DNA of 15,701 nt from VBAS01 sp044867875. GTDB lineage: Bacteria > Bacteroidota > Bacteroidia > Chitinophagales > Chitinophagaceae. Every line of letters starts with the position of its first letter. The stretch's first letter is position 1. Below the pieces are notes generated by a model that did not search any database, had not been told where the DNA came from, and saw nothing but the letters and a program-made list of their open reading frames with translations. The position numbers were made by a program, and so were the translations under genes. The DNA is taken from contig JBIOVR010000501.1 in assembly GCA_044867875.1 (NCBI GenBank), positions 1 through 15,701 of the forward strand, given 5' to 3'. Positions 1-7,314 of the stretch are shown here, piece by piece.

Positions 1-557
1 TCTTGCTTGCACTGATATTATCAGTTTCACTTGAAGGACCTGCCATTTACGATTTCAAAGTGCAGGGACTTGATGGAAGCCCGATCGATTTTTCTGCTTA
101 CAAGGGCAAAAAAATAATGATCGTTAACACAGCTTCAAAATGTGGTAACACACCGCAATATGCCGACTTGGAAAAATTATATGAAAAGTATAAAAACAAA
201 TTAGTGATCGTTGGTTTTCCTGCCAACAACTTTGGCGAACAGGAGCCTGGCACTAATACAGAGATCCAGGAATTTTGTAAAAAGAATTATGGTGTTTCTT
301 TCCCTATGGCAGAAAAAGTTTCTGTAAAAGGAGATGACATGGCCCCAATTTATAAATGGCTGGTTGAACAATCAAGAGAATTGGCAAAAGCTGAACAAGG
401 AACTACTTCAAAGGATCTTGTCTGGAAAAGATATTTGCAAAATCCCGTTGACTGGAACTTCACTAAATTCCTGATTGATGAAAATGGAAAATTAGTTGCA
501 GTGTTCCATAACAAAGTGAATCCGATGAGCGAAGAGATCACAAAATATTTGAATTAA
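1..557 (+). CDS. Glutathione peroxidase (thioredoxin-dependent type), 5' end cut by window edge
   Basis: This enzyme reduces H2O2 or organic hydroperoxides with a peroxidatic cysteine. The open frame runs in from the left edge, so the TTG at base 3 is probably not the start; the missing part may be the front of a signal peptide, since the first visible residues (LALILSVSL) are hydrophobic. Counting from that TTG, the active-site block NTASKCGNTPQY places the peroxidatic Cys at residue 47, encoded by TGT, so it is not a selenocysteine. A second Cys at residue 92 (QEFCKKNYGVSFP) sits where yeast Gpx3-type enzymes have the resolving Cys, which suggests recycling by thioredoxin. WNFTKF supplies the conserved Trp and Asn. 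The usual catalytic Gln (FPxNQF) is Asn76 here (FPANNF). The visible 184 residues are close to full length for the family. A strong terminator follows. Confidence 0.92.
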   Translation, partial: LLALILSVSLEGPAIYDFKVQGLDGSPIDFSAYKGKKIMIVNTASKCGNTPQYADLEKLYEKYKNKLVIVGFPANNFGEQEPGTNTEIQEFCKKNYGVSFPMAEKVSVKGDDMAPIYKWLVEQSRELAKAEQGTTSKDLVWKRYLQNPVDWNFTKFLIDENGKLVAVFHNKVNPMSEEITKYLN

Positions 558-574
558 TAGAAGTCCTACCAATA

Positions 575-607
575 AAAAAAGCGTCCTGAGAATAGGGACG
601 CTTTTTT
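575..607 (+). terminator. Intrinsic terminator after the peroxidase gene
   Basis: A perfect 12-bp stem (AAAAAAGCGTCC at 575-586 paired with GGACGCTTTTTT at 596-607) encloses a 9-nt loop, and the T-run lies on the 3' arm. The A-tract on the 5' arm mirrors the T-tract, so the hairpin could also act on the minus strand. It lies 18 bases after the peroxidase stop and 27 bases before holB, which separates the two transcription units. Confidence 0.88.
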
Positions 608-634
608 ATTTTAAGAAGAATTATTTTCGCTCTA

Positions 635-1837
635 ATGCAATTCTCAAAGATCATAAATCAGCAGGAAGTCAAACAGCAGTTGGTTGAGTTAATTCAGCAT
701 AACCGTCTCAGCCATGCTTTGCTTTTTTTAAGTAAAGAAGGAAGCGGGGCTTTGTCACTGGCATTGGCATTGGCGCAATATTTAACATGCGAAAAAGCAA
801 ATCCCAAAAAACAAAATTCTAATGCCTCATTATTTGGAGAAGAGCTAACGACATCAAATGTTCAATCTCAAATATTATATGACAGCTGCGCCACTTGTCC
901 ATCCTGCACGAAAGCGAACCAGCTCGTTCATCCGGATATTCATTTCTCTTATCCGGTTGTAACAAAAAAATCGGGCACACCACCACTAAGTGTTGATTAT
1001 ATAACTGAATGGAGAGAATTCATAAATAATTATCCTTACGGAAATGTCTACGACTGGCTTCAATTCATCGGTGCAGAAAATAAACAAGGTAATATAACAG
1101 CCAATGAGTGCAATGACATTATTCGCAAGCTGAGCCTGAAAAGTTTTGAAAGCGAATACAAGATCCTTATCATGTGGATGCCGGAATATCTTGGATCTGA
1201 AGGCAACAAACTGCTTAAACTGATTGAAGAGCCGCCGCCTAATACCTTATTTATATTAGTAGCAGAAAATGAATCGTTGTTGTTGCCAACTATCGTCAGC
1301 CGTTGCCAGATGATAAAGATCCAGATGCTTGAAACGACCGATATTGAATCTGCATTAATTTATAGTAAGATCGATCCGGCAAAAGCAAGACAAGTTGCCG
1401 CTACTGCCGAAGGAAATTATCGCGAAGCACTGCAATTGTTACAACATGCAGAAGAAGATTGGCAAGGCATTCTTCGCGACTGGCTGAACTCAATCATTAA
1501 AACTGGTCCGATCGCACAAACCAAATGGGTAGAAGAAACAAGCAGGCTCGGGAGAGAAAAACAAAAACAGTTCCTTCGATATTTCAATCATTTGCTCGAG
1601 CAGTCCATCCGGTCAAAGATCATGGGTAGCAATATCCACCTGCCGGATAATGAAAAAGATTTTGCTGACCGGCTGAACCGTCTTGCCGATATCAGTCAGC
1701 AGCAGGCGATTATAGAAGAACTGGACCGGGCTACATATTATATAGAACGCAATGCAAACGCCAAGATCCTCTTTCATGCCCTCACAATTAAGCTTTATCA
1801 CATCATTCAGGACAAAATTGTATTTTTGGCAACCTGA
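635..1837 (+). CDS. holB: DNA polymerase III delta'-like subunit (HolB family clamp-loader ATPase-fold protein)
   Basis: This is the clamp-loader subunit that helps place the beta sliding clamp on primed DNA. It is 400 aa. The N-terminal AAA+ fold starts IINQQEVKQQL and continues with HALLF. The Walker A region reads KEGSGALSLALA (residues 34-45): the P-loop Lys is replaced by Ala, as expected for a delta'-type subunit that does not hydrolyse ATP. A cysteine knuckle (C85-ATC-PSC, with C52 upstream) matches the zinc site of clamp-loader subunits. LLKLIEEPPPNTLFIL (193-208) and the sensor-1-like TIVSRC (219-224) are the family's best marks. The ATG at 635 gives the usual N-terminus with no extension. 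The next gene is ricT, a pairing also found in Bacillus subtilis (holB-yaaT), which supports the call. The weakly conserved C-terminal third (after about residue 235) is the collar region. Confidence 0.93.
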   Translation: MQFSKIINQQEVKQQLVELIQHNRLSHALLFLSKEGSGALSLALALAQYLTCEKANPKKQNSNASLFGEELTTSNVQSQILYDSCATCPSCTKANQLVHPDIHFSYPVVTKKSGTPPLSVDYITEWREFINNYPYGNVYDWLQFIGAENKQGNITANECNDIIRKLSLKSFESEYKILIMWMPEYLGSEGNKLLKLIEEPPPNTLFILVAENESLLLPTIVSRCQMIKIQMLETTDIESALIYSKIDPAKARQVAATAEGNYREALQLLQHAEEDWQGILRDWLNSIIKTGPIAQTKWVEETSRLGREKQKQFLRYFNHLLEQSIRSKIMGSNIHLPDNEKDFADRLNRLADISQQQAIIEELDRATYYIERNANAKILFHALTIKLYHIIQDKIVFLAT

Positions 1838-2101
1838 CACCGGTAGAACATTGGTTTGTGGGTTTTGGAACGGTGTTAGTGATTGAGGAGAAGGATTTTG
1901 TGGTCAGCTGTAAATCTCTATTCAAATTTTGTTGTGTCACTCACTTCAACATATAGTAATTCTAATCGGCATGCCGGCACCCTGCTGCATAGCGATATGA
2001 AAGTACAAGAGTGCGACGCAACGGAAGCCAAATAGACATTCTGCGGCCCGGCTCCTAATACCTTCCTCGGTTTCATTAATTATTAATTTTTAATTCCTCT
2101 C
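1838..2101. other. 264-base spacer between holB and ricT
   Basis: No gene is visible here. The spacer holds a 6-bp inverted repeat close to the holB stop (ACACCG at 1837-1842 and CGGTGT at 1871-1876) without a following T-run. It also has a perfect 10-bp palindrome CGGCATGCCG at 1967-1976 and copy 1 of a dispersed repeat from about 1984 to 2035 (listed separately). The last 30 bases before ricT are AT-rich and contain no clear Shine-Dalgarno sequence, which is normal for Bacteroidota. Confidence 0.6.
1984..2035 (+). repeat. Dispersed repeat, copy 1 (upstream of ricT)
   Basis: This stretch shares a 22-nt exact match (2001-2022, beginning AAGTACAAGAGTGCGACG) with copy 2 at 10642-10663. Similarity extends on both sides: bases 1985-2009 match copy 2 at about 20 of 25 positions, and the block after the exact match keeps the AATAG ending. 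The centre is a short palindrome, TGCG-A-CGCA. The element lies about 66 bases ahead of the ricT start in the same-direction holB-ricT spacer. Confidence 0.75.
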
Positions 2102-3379
2102 ATGGGTTGCGATAATTGCGGAACAGGTAAACCAAACGGATGTAAAAGCAACGGCGGATGCAGCACCGGCGGTTGTAACCGTATGAATGCATTCGATTGG
2201 CTGATGAACATGCCACTGGCGGTTGTATCTGATGAATGCAAGGTGATTGAAGTAAGCTTTAACCAGGGCAGCCGTAAAGATTATTTCCGGAATACCACAT
2301 TGCAGCAATTGGAAAAAGGCGACCTGATATGTGTGGAAGGTGTAAGCGGTTTTGATCTTGGCGAAGTATCGCTGACAGGTGAGATCGTGAGGCTGCAAAT
2401 GAAAAAACATGAGATAAAGGAAGATAACCCGGAAATGAAAAAAGTGCTGCGCCGTGCCAGCGACCGCGACATTGATATATGGAAACAGAGTAAGAGTCGT
2501 GAAAAAGAAGCAGTGATTCGCAGCCGTGCTATTGCCAAGCAGCTTAAGCTTGATATGAAAATAAGCCAGGTGGAAGTGCAGGCTGATAGTCGCAAAGCAA
2601 CCTTCTTTTATATAGCCGATGGTCGTGTTGATTTTCGTGAGCTGATAAAAATTTACGCATCCGAGTTTAAGTTGAAGGTGGAAATGCGCCAGATCGGCGC
2701 CAGACAGGAAAGTGCTAAAGTAGGTGGGATTGGCAGTTGTGGTCGTGAACTTTGTTGCAGCACATGGCTTACTGAATTTAAATCAGTGAATACAACAGCA
2801 GCACGTTATCAAAATCTTTCTATCAATCAAACAAAACTAAGTGGTCAGTGCGGACGACTGAAGTGTTGTTTGAATTATGAATTGGATACTTATTTGGATG
2901 CATTGCAAGGTTTTCCCGACAACTGTGATAATATACAAGTGGCAAAAGGAAATGCATTGCTGATAAAAAAAGACATTTTCAAAAACCTGATGTGGTATGT
3001 GCTGCCTGACAGCAATAAACAATACCCGGTAACAATTGAAAGAGTACGAAAAATAAAATCGCTGAATGCCCAGGGAGTCATTCCTGAAGAGCTGGAAGCA
3101 GTTGAAATAACTTCATCAAAAGCAAAAGAAGCTGAACCTGAATTTGTGGAATTGGTTGGCCAGATAAGTTTACAAACACTTGAAAGAGCTGATAAGAAAA
3201 GAAAGCAAAAGCAGCAACAACCAAGACAACAGAGACAGGGACCAAGAAACCAAGGACCGCAACAAGGCAATCGTCCAAATCAACAAAGAGGCCCGCAACA
3301 AAATCCCAATCGTCCGCCTCAAGGAGGCCAACAACGTGGGCCAAATCGTCCGCCTCAGCAACCGAGGAGAGATAAGTAA
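2102..3379 (+). CDS. ricT: PSP1-domain protein, RicT/YaaT family
   Basis: This is a relative of B. subtilis RicT (YaaT), part of an iron-sulfur and flavin-bearing complex that steers RNase Y mRNA processing. The same partners have not been shown here. It is 425 aa. The start MGCDNCG opens a Cys-rich N-terminus (C3, C6, C14, C20, C25), a form I recall from Bacteroidota versions. The PSP1 region follows, with the paired cysteine motifs IGSCGRELCCSTW (C213, C218, C219) and GQCGRLKCCLNYE (C250, C255, C256), which are the best identifiers. Residues 363-425 form a low-complexity basic tail rich in Gln, Pro, Arg, Asn and Gly. It is likely disordered and perhaps RNA-binding; that function is my inference. 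Its DNA has near-repeats such as AATCGTCCGCCTCA, seen twice between 3307 and 3360. The gene lies directly after holB, as in Bacillus. In many Bacteroidota gldH follows ricT, but here a hydrolase does. Confidence 0.9.
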   Translation: MGCDNCGTGKPNGCKSNGGCSTGGCNRMNAFDWLMNMPLAVVSDECKVIEVSFNQGSRKDYFRNTTLQQLEKGDLICVEGVSGFDLGEVSLTGEIVRLQMKKHEIKEDNPEMKKVLRRASDRDIDIWKQSKSREKEAVIRSRAIAKQLKLDMKISQVEVQADSRKATFFYIADGRVDFRELIKIYASEFKLKVEMRQIGARQESAKVGGIGSCGRELCCSTWLTEFKSVNTTAARYQNLSINQTKLSGQCGRLKCCLNYELDTYLDALQGFPDNCDNIQVAKGNALLIKKDIFKNLMWYVLPDSNKQYPVTIERVRKIKSLNAQGVIPEELEAVEITSSKAKEAEPEFVELVGQISLQTLERADKKRKQKQQQPRQQRQGPRNQGPQQGNRPNQQRGPQQNPNRPPQGGQQRGPNRPPQQPRRDK

Positions 3380-3398
3380 GTAGTATAAAAAGTAAGTA

Positions 3399-3453
3399 AG
3401 GTATATAGTTTAAAGCCAAACCCTACCTTATAAACTTTTTGCTTTATATACCT
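3399..3453. repeat. AT-rich inverted repeats after ricT
   Basis: AGGTATATA (3399-3407) pairs with TATATACCT (3445-3453), and a competing pair TAAGGTA (3397-3403) with TACCTTA (3424-3430) lies inside it. The stretch could fold as a weak hairpin after the ricT stop, but it is not a canonical terminator because no T-run follows the outer arm. Confidence 0.4.
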
Positions 3454-3487
3454 ATCTCAACCACACAATCACACTCTTTTTTCTTTG

Positions 3488-3495
3488 TAGGTTTG
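3488..3495 (+). promoter_or_regulatory. Candidate Bacteroidota -7 element (TAGGTTTG)
   Basis: This is an exact match to the phylum's TAnnTTTG -7 consensus. It ends only four bases before the hydrolase ATG, which would give a very short leader or none, and no clear -33 TTTG partner is visible. It is reported as a weak candidate only. Confidence 0.25.
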
Positions 3496-3499
3496 AAAA

Positions 3500-4357
3500 A
3501 TGAAACGGAAAATCTTCAGGCGATTGCTGATTGGTTTTTTAATATTGATCACAGTTTGGCTTGTGTTTGCGCAATGCAGTATGAAATTTCGCATGAGTGA
3601 TAGCGAAGCGAAAGAAAAATTTTCAAAGAATAATGTGGGGCTAACTACTGAATCCATCAAGATTGATGGATTTACTATGCATTATGCAAAAACAGGTGAC
3701 GATACATTTCCAACTTTATTCTTTGTACATGGCTCTCCGGGTGGATGGTCCGCCTTTGAAAGATATATGCAGGATAAAGATCTTTTGAGTAAATATAGAA
3801 TGATATCTATCGATCGTCCTGGCTTTGGCTATAGCAATTTTGGTGATGCAAAAAATTTAGATGATCAATCGAAATTGATAAGTCCCATTGTAAAATCTTT
3901 TCAGAATGGCAAACCGATGTATGCAATTGGGCATTCACTTGGAGGACCGATGATAGTTAAGTTGCAAATGGACAATGAGAATTTATTTACCGGTCTTGTA
4001 TTTCTTGCTGCAGCAGTTGATCCTGATGAAGAAAAACCTGAACGATGGCGATTTATGCTAAATGGTTCTTTCTTACAATATTTTTTGCCCGGTGCTTTTC
4101 GTCCCAGCAATGAGGAATTGGTTTATTTAAAAACGGACCTAAAATATTTAGATAAAGAATGGGACAGGATCACCTGCCCCGTTTGGATCATTCATGGCGA
4201 CAAGGATACATTTGTTCCGGTTGGCAATGTTGAGTATGCAAAAAATAAATTGACAAAAGCCAAATCAGTTGAAGCAAAAATTTTGCCGGGTGCTAAACAT
4301 TTTATTCCGTGGGAACAGTATGATGATATTAAAGAAGTGCTGATGAGGCTTCAATAA
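3500..4357 (+). CDS. Membrane-anchored alpha/beta hydrolase
   Basis: This is a serine hydrolase of the alpha/beta fold; its substrate is unknown. It is 285 aa. Residues 5-24 are a hydrophobic segment after a KRKIFRR basic stretch. This fits an N-terminal anchor or uncleaved signal, with the enzyme in the periplasm. The fold's landmarks are in order: the oxyanion-side HGSPGG (77-82), the nucleophile elbow GHSLGG with Ser146, the acid in HGDKDTFVP (Asp236) and the base His267 in AKHFIP. The triad is complete, so it is probably active. Cys26 follows FAQ, which is a poor lipobox. It stands alone after ricT and overlaps the stop region of the GH3 fusion by 7 bases, tail to tail. The family is broad (esterases, epoxide hydrolases, haloperoxidase-like enzymes), and I cannot narrow it. 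Confidence 0.9.
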   Translation: MKRKIFRRLLIGFLILITVWLVFAQCSMKFRMSDSEAKEKFSKNNVGLTTESIKIDGFTMHYAKTGDDTFPTLFFVHGSPGGWSAFERYMQDKDLLSKYRMISIDRPGFGYSNFGDAKNLDDQSKLISPIVKSFQNGKPMYAIGHSLGGPMIVKLQMDNENLFTGLVFLAAAVDPDEEKPERWRFMLNGSFLQYFLPGAFRPSNEELVYLKTDLKYLDKEWDRITCPVWIIHGDKDTFVPVGNVEYAKNKLTKAKSVEAKILPGAKHFIPWEQYDDIKEVLMRLQ

Positions 4358-7263
4358 AATTTCCCTGCTTCACCTTCATTTTTGATCGCTTCGATGATCG
4401 TATCCTGGATCTTTCCTCTTACACTTAATTGAGCAAATACAGGATTATTTCTTGAAGGGTTCACCCGGTTGGAGAGAAAAACATAAACAAGATCATACTT
4501 TGGATCTACCCAAACACACGTACCGGTAAAACCAGTATGTCCAAATGTTAGCGGTGATGACAATAGTGATGGATAAGGATCTTTTTTTGTCACATTATCT
4601 TTTTCAGGTTTATCAAAACCATAAGCACGGCGGCTGTCTTTGCTGTGATAGGCAGTAAATAATTTTATTGTTTCTTCTTTAAAAATCCTTTCACCATTCA
4701 ATTTTCCTCCATTCAATAACATTTGGTAAAGCATTGCCAGGTCATAGGCATCAGAAAATAAACCGGCATGTCCTGCCACACCGCCAAACATTGATGCTCC
4801 TTCATCATGTACATCTCCCCAAAGTAATTGCTTGCGAAAATATTTCTCTTCTTCGGTTGGAATGATCCTGTTAACAGCAAATCTTTCTCTGGGCTTGAAC
4901 CCAGTTGTTTCCAATCCGAGTTTTGAGTAAAAAGCTTTTCTTACATATTGATCAAGTGTCATACCTGAAAGCTGCTCCACAATTTTTCCGAGGAAAATAA
5001 AATCGTTATCGCTGTATGAGTATTTCCCAACTCTTGGCGGTGCACTTTTTATGATCCTGCTGAGCATCGTATCCTGCCACTCGTTTTTTAAATATAAATT
5101 CTCTGCGACCCTTATTGTATAATCGGGTTTTGGTTTATCTGAATAAAGAGCTGGATTAGGAGTTCCTGTTAGCGAATCAACTGTTTCTTTATAAAAGAAA
5201 ATGGTGGGTGTTAACCCGACCTCATGCAGCAATATATCTTCGATCCGTAGGTTCGCTTTATCCGAATTTTGTGTCCATGGCAGGTAGTCGCCTAATGTCT
5301 TATCTAATTTGATCTTTCCTTCTTCATATAATTTCATTATAGAAAGAGTGGTTGCGGAAATTTTTGTAAGCGAAGCAAGATCAAAAATACTTTCAACTGT
5401 TACAGGTTGCGGTTTGTCAATTGCATAACTGCCAAAGGCTTTATCATAAATAATTTCTCCATCCTTTATTGCTAATACAACACAACCCGGAAAAGCTTTT
5501 TGTGAAATGGCATCAGTAACGATCGAATCAATTGTTTGGGCCATCCATATTTTTTTCATCGAAGGATCTGTCTTCTCGACTGCTGCTACATCAATTCCAT
5601 AACCTGCTGTAAAATTGCAAACTCTCACAGGCAGCTTACCCGATGCACTATTTTTTCCTTTTAATAGGTCAGCAACAACTTGTCTCGTGATATTATCATC
5701 CTGGTGACAAGCAATAAGAGCATTGGCATTACAATAATTAGCAGCCGCTAATACATTCCCAAAAACAAGTGTGATGCTGTTTGCTTTATTAAGTCGGCGC
5801 CATAAGGAAAGAGAGGTGTTGGTAATCCCATAATTATTTGCAGGCCGGTTGCTGAAATTATGAATGCCCATCACTACAGCATCGTACTTATCAATAACCT
5901 TTTCAAAAATATCGTCTGCTTTATCATCTCCATCCTTCCATGATAAAAAATAAGAGTCCGTTTTATAATTTGCTGCTAACTCTTTTCCGAAACTATTTAC
6001 TTCAGAATCACCAATTGCTATATACGCAACTTTATGACTCTTTTTTAATGGCAATGAAGAGTTGCCAGTTCCTTGTTTTAAAACCGTAATGGTTTCTTTC
6101 GCCACTTTCATCCTGATTGCATCTGTTTTTGCATTCAGATCACGAAGAAGGTTGGTTGTTTCAATTGGTTTTAATTGATTTAGCCCGAGTTGATACTTTG
6201 CTTTCAATACTTTTTTCACTTTCGCATCAATATCATCCCAACTCAATCTCTTTTCATCAATAGCTGTTTTAATTGCATCGATCGCTTTTCCTACATCTTC
6301 AGGAAGGCAAAGCATATCATTACCAGCTATCAATGCTTCTACCGAAATAACTCCGCCAGGAAAATATTTTGCAACACCTTTCATTTCCAATGCATCAGTA
6401 AAGGTGAGACCACTAAAGTGAAGATCATCTCTTAAAACGCCGGTAACTGTATTTTTAGAAATAGAAGTTGCTCTATGTTCACCTGTATCAATTGATGGTA
6501 CCGAAAGATGTGCCACCATTACACTTCCTATCCCGGCATTTATTAATTCACGAAAAGGTTTTATTTCATTTGAATCAAGTTCTGCTCTTGATTTATTTAT
6601 TACCGGCAGGTCAAGATGTGAATCAACATCAACATCGCCATGACCGGGAAAATGTTTGGCGCAAGCCATAATACCTGCATCCTGCATTCCTTTCATATAG
6701 GCAATACCAAATTTTATAACCTTATCCCTGTCTTCACCAAAAGAACGATACCCAATAACCGGATTATTGGGATTGTTATTTATATCAACAACCGGTGCAT
6801 AGTTCACATGTATACCGAGTCGCTTGCATTGCTCACCAACTGCTAATCCCATTTCATAAACCAGTCGCTGGTTATCCATAGCTCCGAGTGTGAGCTGGTA
6901 AGGAAATTTTGTAACGCTATCGAGCCGCATGCCTACACCCCATTCGCCATCGATCGTTACCATCAACGGCGTTTTTGCAATACTTTGATAAAAATTAGTA
7001 AGATTAGCTTGTCTTATTGGTCCGCCCTGGAAAAAACATAATGCACCGACGTTGTATTGCTGAATATCATTGGTCACTTTGGCAATATGATCAGCACCAA
7101 GATTTGAATGGGCTCTTATAACCATCAATTGCGCAATTCTTTGCTCTGGTGTCAGTGAATTAAAAACACTATCTACCCATTTATCGACAGTAAGCCGACT
7201 CCTGTATTGAGAAAAACTAACAGAAGAAATTAAAACAGCGACAATAAAGAATATTTTTTTCAT
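4351..7263 (-). CDS. GH3 beta-N-acetylglucosaminidase-like domain fused to class-C-beta-lactamase-like serine hydrolase
   Basis: This is a secreted two-enzyme fusion of 970 aa. A signal peptide (residues 1-18, KKIFFIVAVLISSVSFSQ) targets the periplasm. The first half, about 25-560, is glycoside hydrolase family 3 of the NagZ kind: KHFPGHG (203-209), the mobile-loop dyad in DVDSH (Asp214, His216) and the nucleophile Asp290 in LTFTDALEM. NagZ enzymes cleave GlcNAc from muropeptides. The second half, about 570-970, is a beta-lactamase/PBP-like hydrolase with SLTK (Ser631, Lys634), YSD (750-752, where class C enzymes have YSN) and HTG (909-911, for KTG). It may be an esterase or peptidase rather than a beta-lactamase. 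I have seen this fusion described for Bacteroidota, and the pairing fits cell-wall recycling. The gene converges on the hydrolase gene (7-base overlap) and is divergent from mutL, with a 51-base gap. All key residues are present. Confidence 0.92.
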   Translation of the reverse strand: MKKIFFIVAVLISSVSFSQYRSRLTVDKWVDSVFNSLTPEQRIAQLMVIRAHSNLGADHIAKVTNDIQQYNVGALCFFQGGPIRQANLTNFYQSIAKTPLMVTIDGEWGVGMRLDSVTKFPYQLTLGAMDNQRLVYEMGLAVGEQCKRLGIHVNYAPVVDINNNPNNPVIGYRSFGEDRDKVIKFGIAYMKGMQDAGIMACAKHFPGHGDVDVDSHLDLPVINKSRAELDSNEIKPFRELINAGIGSVMVAHLSVPSIDTGEHRATSISKNTVTGVLRDDLHFSGLTFTDALEMKGVAKYFPGGVISVEALIAGNDMLCLPEDVGKAIDAIKTAIDEKRLSWDDIDAKVKKVLKAKYQLGLNQLKPIETTNLLRDLNAKTDAIRMKVAKETITVLKQGTGNSSLPLKKSHKVAYIAIGDSEVNSFGKELAANYKTDSYFLSWKDGDDKADDIFEKVIDKYDAVVMGIHNFSNRPANNYGITNTSLSLWRRLNKANSITLVFGNVLAAANYCNANALIACHQDDNITRQVVADLLKGKNSASGKLPVRVCNFTAGYGIDVAAVEKTDPSMKKIWMAQTIDSIVTDAISQKAFPGCVVLAIKDGEIIYDKAFGSYAIDKPQPVTVESIFDLASLTKISATTLSIMKLYEEGKIKLDKTLGDYLPWTQNSDKANLRIEDILLHEVGLTPTIFFYKETVDSLTGTPNPALYSDKPKPDYTIRVAENLYLKNEWQDTMLSRIIKSAPPRVGKYSYSDNDFIFLGKIVEQLSGMTLDQYVRKAFYSKLGLETTGFKPRERFAVNRIIPTEEEKYFRKQLLWGDVHDEGASMFGGVAGHAGLFSDAYDLAMLYQMLLNGGKLNGERIFKEETIKLFTAYHSKDSRRAYGFDKPEKDNVTKKDPYPSLLSSPLTFGHTGFTGTCVWVDPKYDLVYVFLSNRVNPSRNNPVFAQLSVRGKIQDTIIEAIKNEGEAGKFY

Positions 7264-7314
7264 GCGAGATGCTTAAGATAATCAACGTATTTTAGCAGCC
7301 CAAATTACGAAGAA

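Noticed and set aside
139..144. Selenocysteine site in the peroxidase
   Set aside because: The active-site codon is TGT (Cys), not TGA.
1837..1876. Terminator after holB
   Set aside because: The 6-bp arms enclose a 28-base loop and no T-run follows, so the structure is too weak to call.
1838..2101. Small ncRNA or riboswitch ahead of ricT
   Set aside because: I see no family-like structure; the conserved part is the dispersed repeat also found elsewhere.
2890..3419. Long minus-strand frames opposite the ricT tail
   Set aside because: They arise from the low-complexity codons of the tail, have odd composition (Cys- or Leu-rich) and no recognisable domain.
3572..3577. Lipoprotein call for the alpha/beta hydrolase because of Cys26
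   Set aside because: FAQC lacks Leu at -3 and a small residue at -1, so a membrane anchor is the better reading.
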